Assembly: GCA_016710785.1 (NCBI GenBank)
Contig: JADJUE010000002.1
Location: 62,001 to 126,000 of the forward strand
DNA: 64,000 bases
Direction of reading: 5' to 3'
DNA from: Candidatus Epilinea brevis
GTDB lineage: Bacteria > Chloroflexota > Anaerolineae > Epilineales > Epilineaceae
Both the position numbers and the translations under genes were made by a program. Below are positions 1 to 10,219 of this stretch, in pieces. Under the pieces are notes generated by a model that worked only from the letters and a program-made list of their open reading frames with translations, was not told the origin of the DNA and did no database searches. Positions within the stretch are counted from its first letter, which is position 1, and each line of letters starts with the position of its first letter.

Positions 1-386
1 GCCAGCTCGACGGCCAAGCAGAGGGCCAGGGCCCAGGCCAGGCGGCGAGGCCAGGAGGCAGGCGCGGGTGCCTGGTCGGTGGCGGGCACAGGATCCTCGC
101 CCTCGCTGGGGTCCTGACCCGGGTCCAGGCTGGGTCCTGTTGCCAGCGCCTCGGTGCGATCCAGATCGCGACGGACACCCCTCCGTCCGTTCCACATGGA
201 CAGGGCGACGGCCACGAGCGCGCCCAGCCCCAGCCAGCGCAGCAGGCCCGCCTTGTCGCCTTCGAAGACCCGGCTGGTGAAGACGGTGAAGTAGAGCGGC
301 ACCGCCAGCAAGGCGATGGCGGTGGCCGACTCGGCCCAGCGGCGGGGGGTGGGGGGGGCGCTGGGCGCAGCAAAGGGGGATGTCAT
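1..386 (-). CDS. O-antigen ligase-like membrane protein, N-terminal part (partial)
   Basis: The frame runs off the left edge of the window, so only about 128 N-terminal residues are visible, starting at the ATG at 386. After a short Pro/Ala-rich cytoplasmic start comes a hydrophobic segment (AIALLAVPLYFTVFTSRVFE, about residues 23-42), a charged loop and further hydrophobic stretches (LGLGALVAVAL near residue 57 and LAWALALCLAVEL at the edge), with a Pro/Glu/Asp-rich loop between. The PLYFTVFTSRVFEGDK pattern resembles the first helices of O-antigen ligase/polymerase (Wzy/WaaL-type) proteins of Chloroflexota; that match is from memory. If correct, it would polymerise or attach surface polysaccharide in the cytoplasmic membrane. 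It is 25 bp downstream of the next gene on the same strand. Another multi-pass membrane protein is possible. Confidence 0.5.
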   Translation of the reverse strand, partial: MTSPFAAPSAPPTPRRWAESATAIALLAVPLYFTVFTSRVFEGDKAGLLRWLGLGALVAVALSMWNGRRGVRRDLDRTEALATGPSLDPGQDPSEGEDPVPATDQAPAPASWPRRLAWALALCLAVEL

Positions 387-411
387 CGCGGCGGGATGGT
401 AGAAGCGTCAG

Positions 412-975
412 TCAGATTCGGAGGCGGTGCCGTCGCCACCGCCGCATCAGGACCAAGCCGCTTGTCAAGGGCATCAACCACAGGAGGATGAAGGGCCAGA
501 CCAAGTAAAAGGGCCGGCCGGATAGCGGAAGGGTGGGCTTGTCGTCCAGGAACGAGACGATGCCAAATTCCTCAGCAAAACTGGCCATCTCCGGATAGCG
601 ACAGGTCGGCGCTGACCAGCGCGCAGGGTCCTCGGATCGTTCCACGACGAAGTAATAGGTGGTGATCCACGGCAGGATTGTGGCGTTGTCGCGGTTGTAG
701 GTGACCGTGACGGTCCTGGCCGTGACTCCCTTCCACGAGCGGTCAACCGCCACCAGGAGCGTGTGCGGGCCATGGAACACGATGCGTCCCTGAAAGACGG
801 CGTCAGCGGTCGCCATGTCGGGATCATACTTAGGACTCCACCAGCCACCGCAACTGATAGCGTATGCGGACCGAGGACCACCGAACGTCATCAGCTCCAG
901 CAGCAGCCCGAAAATCATCCAACGGAGCCGGCGGATCCCTTTGAACGTCTTGTTCCTGGCTGCGGTATGAGGCAC
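412..975 (-). CDS. Secreted, C-terminally anchored NTR/TIMP-like protein
   Basis: 187 residues from a GTG start; an ATG 19 codons later (918) is a possible alternative. The N-terminus has Arg/Lys followed by a hydrophobic core (MIFGLLLELMTF) and an AYA cleavage-like site, so it looks exported. The mature part begins ISCGGWW, has a second Cys in SAPTCRY, and contains ADAVFQGRI and a run of beta-strand-like segments, reminiscent of the netrin/TIMP-like fold (small, Cys-bearing, Cys near the mature N-terminus). A single TM helix (FYLVWPFILLWLMPLTSGLV) and a basic tail RRWRRHRLRI end the protein, so it is probably membrane anchored with the domain outside. It lies 21 bp downstream of uvrD and may be co-transcribed. 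The exact function is unknown. Confidence 0.6.
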   Translation of the reverse strand: MPHTAARNKTFKGIRRLRWMIFGLLLELMTFGGPRSAYAISCGGWWSPKYDPDMATADAVFQGRIVFHGPHTLLVAVDRSWKGVTARTVTVTYNRDNATILPWITTYYFVVERSEDPARWSAPTCRYPEMASFAEEFGIVSFLDDKPTLPLSGRPFYLVWPFILLWLMPLTSGLVLMRRWRRHRLRI

Positions 976-996
976 TGAGGGTGGACCGTTCCTTGT

Positions 997-3270
<2,274 letters not shown>

Positions 3271-3277
3271 GGGCGGC

Positions 3278-3283
3278 ATTCTA
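3278..3283 (-). promoter_or_regulatory. -10 box TAGAAT of pcrA, probably leaderless
   Basis: TAGAAT preceded by TGC (extended -10 form) lies exactly 7 nt before the ATG at 3270, so transcription would begin at or next to the start codon. No Shine-Dalgarno sequence is present and no good -35 is seen. Confidence 0.5.
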
Positions 3284-3486
3284 GCACAGGCGTGCGACCG
3301 GCCCTCGGAGGGAAGGGCCCAGAGGCGCCGCTCATGCCCCATTAATCCAATGGCTTCATCATTCACGACCGATCGACCCTTCGGTGTGGGTGCCCGCGGC
3401 GCTTGCGCCTGGATGCCACCCGGATCGTCGCCAACTTGCACCGTACCGTTCTAACTCGACGTACCCATTCTCAGGAGAGAACAGCC

Positions 3487-4215
3487 ATGAAGCATCGTAT
3501 CCTCGGCGCCATCCTCTTCAGCCTGGCCTCCACGGCCTCGCTGGTGGCCTGCGCCCCGAACCCCGCCGATGACGTGCCGGCCGCCGTCGACCCGTCGGCC
3601 GTCGATCCCGCCGCCCAGGCATCCACGGAAGCCGCGCCGGTGGAGGCAGCTACCGAGGCCATGCCCGTCCCCGCCGCCGGCGCCATGCCGGCCGGTGAGT
3701 TCCCCTTGACCGGCGCGGTGCGCTTCTATGCCAGCAAGGTCACCAAGAACCACATCGTGGAGTTCAAGACCTGGGAAGGCACGTACATGTCCGACGGCAC
3801 GGCCGCCGGCACCACGCTCAACTTCACCGTCGACCTGGCGTCCCTCGAGGTCGACCAGGGCCAGGGGGAGATGCTGCAGAAGCACCTTCAGACCCCGGAC
3901 TTCTTCGATGTCGCCACCTACCCCAAGGCCACCTTCGTCTCCAAGAGCGTCACCGATGGCGTGGACGCGACGGCCTTCGCCAACGCTGAAGGCGCTACCC
4001 ACACGGTGACCGGTACCTTCGACATCCATGGTGTGCAGAAGGAGATCAGCTTCCCCGTGACCATCAGCGACGATGGCGCCGGTAATGTGACCGCCAAGGC
4101 CAAGTTCGCCGTGAATCGCCAGGACTTCAAACTGGCCTACCCCGGCAAGCCGGACGATCTGGTGCGCGACGAGGTCGTGATCGAGGTCGATGCCAGCATG
4201 GTGGCGGCTGGCTGA
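3487..4215 (+). CDS. YceI-family lipoprotein
   Basis: 242 residues. The start ATG at 3487 is preceded by AGGAGA at a proper distance; the longer frame upstream has no support. A lipoprotein signal peptide ends with lipobox LVAC (Cys22), followed by a low-complexity Ala/Pro/Val/Glu linker to about residue 70. The rest is a typical YceI lipocalin-like beta-barrel: FPLTGAVRFYASKVTKNH at its start, LEVDQGQGEMLQKHL, FFDVATYPKATFVSKSV, GTFDIHGVQKEISFPV and FKLAYPGKPDDLVRDEVVIEV. YceI proteins bind isoprenoid-like lipids; the physiological role is usually unclear. Predicted location: lipid-anchored on the outer face of the membrane. It is a single gene followed by a strong terminator shared with the convergent gene. 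Confidence 0.9.
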   Translation: MKHRILGAILFSLASTASLVACAPNPADDVPAAVDPSAVDPAAQASTEAAPVEAATEAMPVPAAGAMPAGEFPLTGAVRFYASKVTKNHIVEFKTWEGTYMSDGTAAGTTLNFTVDLASLEVDQGQGEMLQKHLQTPDFFDVATYPKATFVSKSVTDGVDATAFANAEGATHTVTGTFDIHGVQKEISFPVTISDDGAGNVTAKAKFAVNRQDFKLAYPGKPDDLVRDEVVIEVDASMVAAG

Positions 4216-4275
4216 TCCAGCCCACGCCTCGACTCATCGGGGCGTGCCGCCTGCGGGCGAACCAACAGACAAAGC

Positions 4276-4310
4276 AAGGGGGCGGCCTCCGCGAGGATGG
4301 CCGCCCCCTT
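4276..4310. terminator. Bidirectional intrinsic terminator
   Basis: A perfect 12-bp stem (AAGGGGGCGGCC with its complement) and an 11-nt loop sit between two convergent genes (YceI ending at 4215 and the gene ending at 4352). T-rich sequence follows on both strands, so it can end both transcripts. Confidence 0.85.
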
Positions 4311-4351
4311 GTCCTTGTTCGCTTGTCTCTGTGCCATCGACCCCCAGGCAA

Positions 4352-5218
4352 TCACGCCGCCGTCTCAGCGCATTCCAGGGTGTTGACGGCATTTAGCGCC
4401 GCGTCCAGGTCAAGGATATCGCGCGCGCCCAGCCAGGCCGGCAGGTCCGCTGGATGGAGGGCCAGGATCAACTGCGCGTTCCAGGCGCGAGCGGCGTCGC
4501 GCAAGCCGGCGAGTTCGGTCGGGCGGCTCTGGTTCAGGGGCGGTTCGAAGGCGATGACGGCGCCTGGACGGCCGTAGCGGGCCAGGGCGGAGGGCAGCGG
4601 CTCCGTGCGGCTCAGCTGGGCACTGGGGGCGCGCACGATCCAGGGCTGGGTGACGTCGGCCAGCCAGCTATGCGAGGTGGGTTCCGGCGCGGGCGCCAGG
4701 CTGGAGAAGTACAGGAGGCCGCCGTGCAAGGTGGCGCCGCGGTGCATGCGGGCCACCGAGGTATAGAGCTGGCTGCTGAGGGCCCCGGCGTTGGTGAAGC
4801 GTCCCTCGGTTTCACCCGCGGGTGCCAGATGGGCCAGGAGGGTGTTCCATTCCTGCATCGGCAGCAGGGGCACCATCCCGCGCCGCCCCAGCTCGATGCG
4901 CAGGACGCCTGCATCCTGGCGATCCACCGGCGGCAGCGGGTCGGCCATCGGCTGCAGGTCCGCGGCGCAGAGCTCCAGCGAAAGCTGCAGCCAGCCGGAC
5001 AAGAAGGCCTCCCGCACCAGGCCGCGCGGATGGCGCGGATCCACGGCGTAGGAGACGGAGGCCTCGATGGCCTCCAGAGCGGTCGCCCGCCGCCGCGGAT
5101 CGGCGGAGACGACGGCGGTCACGGGCCGCGCCGAGTCGCCGGCATCGTCCAGGAAGGACAGCCGGTGGCGTCCGCGGAAGTCGCGGAGGTCTTGAAGCTC
5201 CAGTTCCAGAATGCGCAT
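4352..5218 (-). CDS. Degenerate AAA/RecF-like ATPase homologue lacking Walker A
   Basis: 288 residues from the ATG at 5218; the open frame upstream to 5323 looks non-coding. The N-terminus MRILELELQDLRDFRGRHRL matches the first strands of RecF/SMC/AAA_21-type ATPases, where a P-loop GxNGSGKS should follow. Here the equivalent segment reads VVSADPRRRATALEAI (about residues 36-51), with no glycine-rich loop and no Lys-Ser/Thr. Near the C-terminus GAVIAFEPPLNQSRP (about 219-233) mimics Walker B plus signature (VLDEPENSLHP in relatives) but lacks the catalytic Asp-Glu pair. ILALHPADL (about 251) resembles the H-loop region. I infer a pseudo-ATPase. An intact relative (51661-52824) is in the same window. 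It shares a terminator with the convergent YceI gene. Confidence 0.6.
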   Translation of the reverse strand: MRILELELQDLRDFRGRHRLSFLDDAGDSARPVTAVVSADPRRRATALEAIEASVSYAVDPRHPRGLVREAFLSGWLQLSLELCAADLQPMADPLPPVDRQDAGVLRIELGRRGMVPLLPMQEWNTLLAHLAPAGETEGRFTNAGALSSQLYTSVARMHRGATLHGGLLYFSSLAPAPEPTSHSWLADVTQPWIVRAPSAQLSRTEPLPSALARYGRPGAVIAFEPPLNQSRPTELAGLRDAARAWNAQLILALHPADLPAWLGARDILDLDAALNAVNTLECAETAA

Positions 5219-5387
5219 GCGACCTGCCGCCTCCGTGGGGGGCTGGGGCTGGCGGTGAGCAGGCACCGGCTGGGCGGCCGGGCCGACAATGGAGGTTATA
5301 AGCCGCCCGGGCCGCCTCGTCAAACCAGGACGCGGCCGGCGGGTGGGAAGATACGCGGCCGGAGGGCGACATCCCCCACAACAAAGA

Positions 5388-5419
5388 CGGCGCCCCCGTC
5401 CCGAAGGACAGGGGCGCCG
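5388..5419 (-). terminator. Intrinsic terminator of the kelch-like gene
   Basis: The hairpin has GGCGCCCC/GGGGCGCC arms plus an inner GTCC-CGAA-GGAC stem with one mismatch. It is followed on the minus strand by TCTTTGTTGT. It lies about 70 bp after the stop codon at 5488. Confidence 0.8.
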
Positions 5420-5487
5420 CGCTGTTCGTCCTGGCGGTTGAGAGCAGTGGGGCTTGCGCCCCGCGCCCTCAGCCCGAGCCCTTTACA

Positions 5488-7011
5488 TCACGGGCAGGAG
5501 CACTTCCAGACCAGGGAGTTGAAGATGGGATGGTAGACGTTGTTCGGGTTCCGCAGGCCCAGGTAGCGGCGCGGCGGGTTGTTCGGGCCCGGGGCCAGGT
5601 TCGGGTTGCAGGGCATCCCGTAACCGCCGACCTTGTCCGGGGCCGCGACGGCCTCGTTGATCACCGCATTGGGCACGCGGCTCTTGATCGACTCACAGAT
5701 CACCGGGCTGGTGTCCACGGTCGGCGTAGGCACCTGCACCTCGCCCGTCGCCGTCGGACCCACGACCGGCGTGTTCGTGGCGCCCACGACCGGCGTGGGC
5801 GTGTTCCCGGCCGCCGTGCAGGTCAGGCCCTGCACCGCGCGGGTGATCTTGACCGTCGCAGGGGCGCCGGTGGCGTCGACGATGTTGGCGGTCAGCTTGG
5901 CGCGGCCGCCGGTGAGGACGACGCCGCTGAAGTCCGCGTTGCCCACGGCTTCCATGGCGGCGCCGACGCGGTCGTTGGCGGTGGCCTTCAGGTCGGTCCA
6001 GACGGCCTTGGCCGGATCGGCCATGTTCAGGCCGATGGTCTTGGAGTTGCCGTTTTCCTTGGCCAGGAAGAGGTCCGTGCTGGCGCCGCCGGCGACGACC
6101 ATCCACTTGTTGGCCGCCCAGTAGGCCGCGCCGCCGAGGAAGGAGAGCTGCGAGCTGCCGGTGGCCGTGACCGCGGCGAACTTCGCCTTGGTGGGGTCGG
6201 CGTCCAGGTTCAGCGCCTCGATCTTGTCCAGGCCGCGGTTGCCGTCACTGGTGCCGCCGAAGATCAGCATGCGCTTGTTGGCCGAGTCGTAGACCATCTC
6301 ATGGCCGTACACGCTCTTGTTGGCGCCGCCCAGGCTGTTGAGCGAGGCCGCGCCGGTCGTGGCATCCCACTTCATGTAGAGGGTGGCCACGGACTTGGCG
6401 GAGCAGGGCTTGTTGTTGACCACGTCGGTGAACTTGCAGGTGCCGATGCCGCCGACGATCCAGATCACGTCGGCCATCGGGTCGTAGGCCGCGGCGGACC
6501 AGTAGCGGTTGCCGAGCAGGTTGTCGCCGGTGGCGTTGACGCGGCCCCAGTCGCCGCTCTTGGTCTTCAGCTCCGTGATGGTGTTGGAGCCGCTGCCATC
6601 AGCCGAATCGGTGGCGCCGCCGAACCAGTAGACGGCCGACATGTCGTTGTCGGCGCCCTTGGCGCGGTAGGCGCCGGTGACGCCGTAGAGGGAGGGCGCC
6701 GAGCCGCTGATGCCGGTCACCTTGCCGTCACCGATCTTCTTGGCGGCGCTGAAGTCCACCTTCTCAGCTTTTGAAACCTCGTTCAGCTTGTCATCCAAGC
6801 CGCTGTAGGCATAGACGACGTTCTTGTCGGTGTCCACCGCGGAGGCCACGTTCCACGCGTTGAGCGTGGAGTTGCCGACGTTGGACCAGACGCAGGTCAT
6901 GGCCTGCTGGGCCGGAGCCGCCTGGGCCGCCGGGCTGGCAGCGCCGATCGCCAGGCCGGCGATGGCCGCCATGCCCAGCATCAACGGCATGCGCAAGGAA
7001 ATCCTCTTCAC
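5488..7011 (-). CDS. Secreted kelch-like beta-propeller protein with PT linker
   Basis: 507 residues. The start is the GTG at 7011, because GAAGGAG lies 7 nt upstream; the in-frame ATG at 7053 has no ribosome site. A signal peptide (basic KRISLRMP, then a hydrophobic core ending AAQA) covers about residues 1-32. The body has repeated kelch-type blades: YAYSGLDD, VYWFGGATDSADG, WSAAAYDPMADVIWIVGG, YGHEMVYDSANKRMLIFGG and WMVVAGGASTD, each with the Gly-Gly and Tyr/Trp spacing of kelch motifs. A Thr/Pro/Val linker (NTPTPVVGATNTPVVGPT) leads to a short C-terminal domain with three or more Cys (VICES, MPCNPN, WKCSCP). It is probably an extracellular binding or adhesion protein; the ligand is unknown. 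Transcribed alone. Confidence 0.75.
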   Translation of the reverse strand: MKRISLRMPLMLGMAAIAGLAIGAASPAAQAAPAQQAMTCVWSNVGNSTLNAWNVASAVDTDKNVVYAYSGLDDKLNEVSKAEKVDFSAAKKIGDGKVTGISGSAPSLYGVTGAYRAKGADNDMSAVYWFGGATDSADGSGSNTITELKTKSGDWGRVNATGDNLLGNRYWSAAAYDPMADVIWIVGGIGTCKFTDVVNNKPCSAKSVATLYMKWDATTGAASLNSLGGANKSVYGHEMVYDSANKRMLIFGGTSDGNRGLDKIEALNLDADPTKAKFAAVTATGSSQLSFLGGAAYWAANKWMVVAGGASTDLFLAKENGNSKTIGLNMADPAKAVWTDLKATANDRVGAAMEAVGNADFSGVVLTGGRAKLTANIVDATGAPATVKITRAVQGLTCTAAGNTPTPVVGATNTPVVGPTATGEVQVPTPTVDTSPVICESIKSRVPNAVINEAVAAPDKVGGYGMPCNPNLAPGPNNPPRRYLGLRNPNNVYHPIFNSLVWKCSCP

Positions 7012-7077
7012 AATCGTGCTCCTTCGTAGTTTGGCCGAGGCCGCGGCGATCAAGCTGGCGAGCCACGTCCCCTGGCC

Positions 7078-7105
7078 GGTGTATGGGATGGACCAAGCGG
7101 GTCAA
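7078..7105 (-). promoter_or_regulatory. Sigma-70-type promoter of the kelch-like gene
   Basis: TTGACC (7105-7100) and TACACC (7083-7078) are separated by 16 nt, giving a leader of about 60 nt with the GAAGGAG ribosome site before the GTG at 7011. Confidence 0.5.
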
Positions 7106-7352
7106 ACCGATGTTCCAACGGTCGATAACGGAAAACGCCCACCGAAGGTACTGTTTCACGCGAGATTAACGGGATTTCGCCCAACTCTTAATGCCGCGTT
7201 GACGTCTGCCTCCCCGGCGTGCCGTCCTGCGGACCGGTCGCGGGCCTTCGGGTTGAACCCTGGTCAGCCCTAAGGACACATGAGGGTTACAGATGACGGG
7301 CCGGCCGCCGGCTCAGACGACACCGCGCTCGGGGGCCAGGACACGCCGATTC

Positions 7353-7428
7353 AGTCGCGCATGTGCGGCAAGCACGCCCGCCAGAATATGAAACTATGGC
7401 TGGAGCGCGGCGCATTTTCATAGCAGGG
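7353..7428 (+). repeat. Dispersed ~75-bp repeat, copy 1
   Basis: Begins AGTCGCGCATG and ends TTTTCATAGCAGGG. Other copies are at 18850-18922 (same strand) and 55812-55887 (opposite strand). Shared features are CGCA..TGCG near the start, GGCAAGCAC.CCCGCCAGA, and an outer ATGAAA/TTTCAT pair enclosing GGCTGGAG. This copy stands alone in the 470-bp gap 7012-7484, which otherwise holds only the promoter of the kelch gene. Confidence 0.8.
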
Positions 7429-7484
7429 GCCGGGAAACCGGCGATGCGGTCCAAGCCCGGGGGCTGCGCCCCGAAGTCCCAGCC

Positions 7485-8210
7485 TCAGATCCCCAGGCCC
7501 CGGCACCATTCCGCCAAATCAAGCATGCCGCGGGCGGGCATCTTGTGGCCCGCCTCGTATTCGTGGTAGCGCAGGTCGGCGCCCAGGGCGCGGGCCGTTT
7601 CCGCGGCGGCGCGGCCGTGGGCCAGCGGCACCAGGGGGTCGCGTTGACCCACGGCCATGAAGGTCGGAAGGCTGGCCAGGGGGGCCTGGGATGGAAAGGC
7701 CTCCAAGGCGCCGTCGGGCACGAAGCCCACCAGGCTGGCGATGCCGCGGGGGCGGGGGGCCGCCGGTCCCTGACCCGCGAGCCGCAAGGTGAGGGCGAAG
7801 GCCGTGGCCGCGCCCTGGCTGAAGCCGATGAGCAGCAGCCGGTTCAGGTCGACGGGATGGTGCTCCGGCAGGCCGCGCAGGAAGCGATCCAAGGTCGCCG
7901 CCGGGGCCTCGAAACGCGCTAGATCCGGCCATTCGTCCGGCTGCCGCGGCAGCCAGGCCCAGCCACCCTGCGCGGCGGGTAGCGGGGCGCGGGGGGCCAC
8001 CAGCAGCCAATGCGGCGGCAGTTGCGGGGCGAAGACCCACATGACCCGTTCGTCGCCGCCCATGCCATGCAGCAGCAGTGCAGTGGGATGCCGCCCCCCC
8101 GCGGGCTGCGGTTCCGCGCCGCCCTGCGGTTCCAGCACGCGGTAGGCGAGCCCCAGCTGCGCTTGCGCTTCGGGCGTCCCCGCTGCGGGGCGTCGTTCCA
8201 GGGGGCTCAT
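7485..8210 (-). CDS. Alpha/beta-hydrolase, phospholipase/carboxylesterase family
   Basis: 241 residues, the usual size of YpfH/carboxylesterase-type predicted esterases. The oxyanion region is LLLHGMGGDE (about 46-54), the nucleophile elbow is GFSQGA (Ser131), and the acid and His are in GQRDPLVPL (Asp191) and YEAGHKMPARG (His222). It is cytoplasmic with no signal peptide. It would hydrolyse carboxylic esters or lysophospholipids; the substrate cannot be read from sequence. It starts 20 bp after the anti-sigma gene and probably forms the third gene of the sigma/anti-sigma/esterase transcript. Confidence 0.85.
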   Translation of the reverse strand: MSPLERRPAAGTPEAQAQLGLAYRVLEPQGGAEPQPAGGRHPTALLLHGMGGDERVMWVFAPQLPPHWLLVAPRAPLPAAQGGWAWLPRQPDEWPDLARFEAPAATLDRFLRGLPEHHPVDLNRLLLIGFSQGAATAFALTLRLAGQGPAAPRPRGIASLVGFVPDGALEAFPSQAPLASLPTFMAVGQRDPLVPLAHGRAAAETARALGADLRYHEYEAGHKMPARGMLDLAEWCRGLGI

Positions 8211-8230
8211 CGGCGGATCGGGCTCATGGG

Positions 8231-9373
8231 CTAATGTCGGCGGCGGCGGGCGCGGGCGCGGACCGTCAGCAGCAGGCTGAGGGTGATGAGCGCCACCATC
8301 AGCGCCAGCGCCGGCACCCAGGTGCGGGTGGCGGCCCCGGTCGCCGCCGCGACCGGCGGCGATGCCGCGGGCGGTTCCGGAGTGGGTGCGACCGGAACGG
8401 TCTGAACGGCGGGCACCGGCCGGTCCGCGGTCGGCGTGATCACCTGCGGGCCGCCGGTCGTCGGGACCGTTGTCGCACCAGCCGCGTCCGCCAGCAGCGC
8501 CAGGAGCTGCAACGCTTGGGCATCCGCCGCCGTCAACGTGGCCAGGTCGGCGGCGGTATCGCCATCGGCGGACGGTTCTGACTCCGGGGCGCTTTCAGTC
8601 AAGCGCGGGGCCAGGGTGGCCCGCAACCAGGCCAGGGCGGTGGCGGTGGCGCGCGGCGGGGCGAGGGCCAGCTCGCGGAGCATCGCCGCGTCGGGGCGAC
8701 CCAGCCCGCTGATGCCGGCCTCCGGCGGGATGTAGCCGCCCGCCTCCGCGCCCGCCTCCGCGCCCAGCGTCGCACCCGCCACCGGTGAGGGGCCATCCAC
8801 GATGCGCGCCTGGTCTGCGCGGCGGGCCGTGGCCAACGGGGCCAGCGCCGTCGGGCCGCGGGCGTCGGCGACGGCCTGCGTGCCGGCCGCTTCCACCATC
8901 ACGTCCATGTCGGGGCTGAGCGCGGCGGGGCCTGAAGCCGGTGCCGACTCGGCCGCCAACTCCAGGCTGGCGGCGCCGGTCTCGTCCGGCGCCGCGGCCT
9001 GCTGCGCGCTGTCGGTGGCGCCGAGGCCTTCCAGGCCCAGGAGCGCGGCAAGTGGTCGGAGCATGAAGGCGGCCAGCAGCAGCGCCGCCACCGCGCCCAG
9101 TCCCCACCAGGTGCTGCGACCCGGGAAGGGCAGGACGGCGGCCTCGCGGCCTTCGTCCGTGGCATCGGGCAGGACCAGGCGCAGATCGACGCCGGGCGGC
9201 AGGGGGGGCGGGGCGCCGGCCCGTAGGAAGTCACGCGTCCACGACAGGCCGTCCCGCTCTTCGCGGCAGCGGGCGCAGTCCATCAGATGCGCGCGCAGCT
9301 GGGCGGCGCGGGCCTCAGGCAGGGCTTCGTCGAGGAGGGCGCTCAGGTCTTCCAGGGGGATGTGCTGGCTCAT
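8231..9373 (-). CDS. Zinc-finger anti-sigma factor with long extracytoplasmic region
   Basis: 380 residues from ATG 9373, overlapping the sigma factor stop by 4 nt (ATGA), typical of coupled sigma/anti-sigma pairs. The N-terminal ZAS domain has H29-x3-C33-x2-C36 (HLMDCARC). A TM helix follows (WWGLGAVAALLLAAFML, about 89-106), then some 240 residues of Ala/Pro/Thr-rich sequence, and a second TM helix at the very end (VPALALMVALITLSLLLTV) capped by an Arg/His-rich tail. The second anchor is unusual for anti-sigma factors and would place the middle region outside as a loop. It likely binds the ECF sigma factor encoded just upstream and releases it on an envelope signal. Confidence 0.8.
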   Translation of the reverse strand: MSQHIPLEDLSALLDEALPEARAAQLRAHLMDCARCREERDGLSWTRDFLRAGAPPPLPPGVDLRLVLPDATDEGREAAVLPFPGRSTWWGLGAVAALLLAAFMLRPLAALLGLEGLGATDSAQQAAAPDETGAASLELAAESAPASGPAALSPDMDVMVEAAGTQAVADARGPTALAPLATARRADQARIVDGPSPVAGATLGAEAGAEAGGYIPPEAGISGLGRPDAAMLRELALAPPRATATALAWLRATLAPRLTESAPESEPSADGDTAADLATLTAADAQALQLLALLADAAGATTVPTTGGPQVITPTADRPVPAVQTVPVAPTPEPPAASPPVAAATGAATRTWVPALALMVALITLSLLLTVRARARRRRH

Positions 9374-10017
9374 GACGATGCTCCGCGGTCGGCGGCGCCA
9401 GGGGGCGGCGCCGCGGCCGATCGACCAGACCAACGTCCGGGCGCGCCATCCGGTTCCCCACGCAGGATCTCGCGGGCACGCAATCGGGCGCGGCTCAGCC
9501 GCGACTTCACCGTGCCCGGCTCCACTTCCAGCATTTCCGCCATCTCAGCGTAGGAGAAGCCGGCCTGGTCCAGGAGGATGACGGTGCGGTGTTCGTCCGT
9601 GAGGCGGTTGAGGCAGTGGGCCAGCAGGGCGCCCAGGTCGGACCGCAGCGTGTAGGCCTCCGGGCTCTCGTCCGGCGCCGGCAGGAGCGGCGCCGGTTCA
9701 TCTGTTTCCGGACCGCCGTCCAGGGACAGGTCGCGGCCCCGCCGTCCCAGGGCGCGCAGGCGGTCATGGCATTGGTTGATCACGATGCGCACCAGCCAGC
9801 GACGGAAGGCTTCCTCATCGCCCTGGAAGCGGTCCATGGCCTGCCAGGCGCGCAGCAGGGCATCCTGGCAGGCGTCCTGGGCGCTTTCGGCATCATCCAG
9901 CCGGCTGCGGGCGATGTGGAAGCACAAGCGCTGGCTACCCTCCACCAGCTGGTTGAAGGCCTGGGCGTCGCCGCCGCGGGCCAGGGCGACGCGGCCGTCT
10001 GGATGGACTGGGCTCAT
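9370..10017 (-). CDS. ECF-type RNA polymerase sigma factor (cassette 1)
   Basis: 215 residues. Region 2 includes FNQLVEGSQRLCFHIARSRL, AQDACQDALLRAWQAMDRF and FRRWLVRIVINQCHDRLR. Region 4 is LNRLTDEHRTVILLDQAGF..AEMAEMLEVEPGTVKSRLSRARLRAREIL, a standard helix-turn-helix. It would direct RNA polymerase to a small regulon and is held by the anti-sigma factor encoded in the overlapping next gene. It is divergent from another ECF gene starting at 10220, so the roughly 200-bp gap carries both control regions. Confidence 0.92.
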   Translation of the reverse strand: MSPVHPDGRVALARGGDAQAFNQLVEGSQRLCFHIARSRLDDAESAQDACQDALLRAWQAMDRFQGDEEAFRRWLVRIVINQCHDRLRALGRRGRDLSLDGGPETDEPAPLLPAPDESPEAYTLRSDLGALLAHCLNRLTDEHRTVILLDQAGFSYAEMAEMLEVEPGTVKSRLSRARLRAREILRGEPDGAPGRWSGRSAAAPPPGAADRGASS

Positions 10018-10078
10018 GCCGGTATCGGGGGATGGGAGCGGCTGCTGCGCACAGCCGAATGCCGGCGCCGATGGTGCG

Positions 10079-10108
10079 AGTGTATCATCCGTAACCCAGA
10101 GGTGTCCA
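10079..10108 (-). promoter_or_regulatory. Candidate promoter of sigma cassette 1
   Basis: TGGACA (10108-10103) and TACACT (10084-10079) with an 18-nt spacer lie 62 nt upstream of the ATG at 10017. A GGAACC motif on the plus strand at 10116-10121 resembles an ECF -35 element and might serve the divergent gene, but no matching -10 was clear. Confidence 0.35.
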
Positions 10109-10219
10109 TACCTTTGGAACCGCAGGTGCAGCCGCCGACTTGCAGGCGGGGCCGCGGTTGGGGTTTCATGGTAGCAAACCTGAGTTGACCTGTTGAAGCG
10201 ACAAGGAAGCGATGACGTG

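Noticed and set aside
4137..4355. Small minus-strand ORFs across the YceI terminator
   Set aside because: They overlap the 3-prime end of YceI and the perfect terminator stem; composition is not protein-like.
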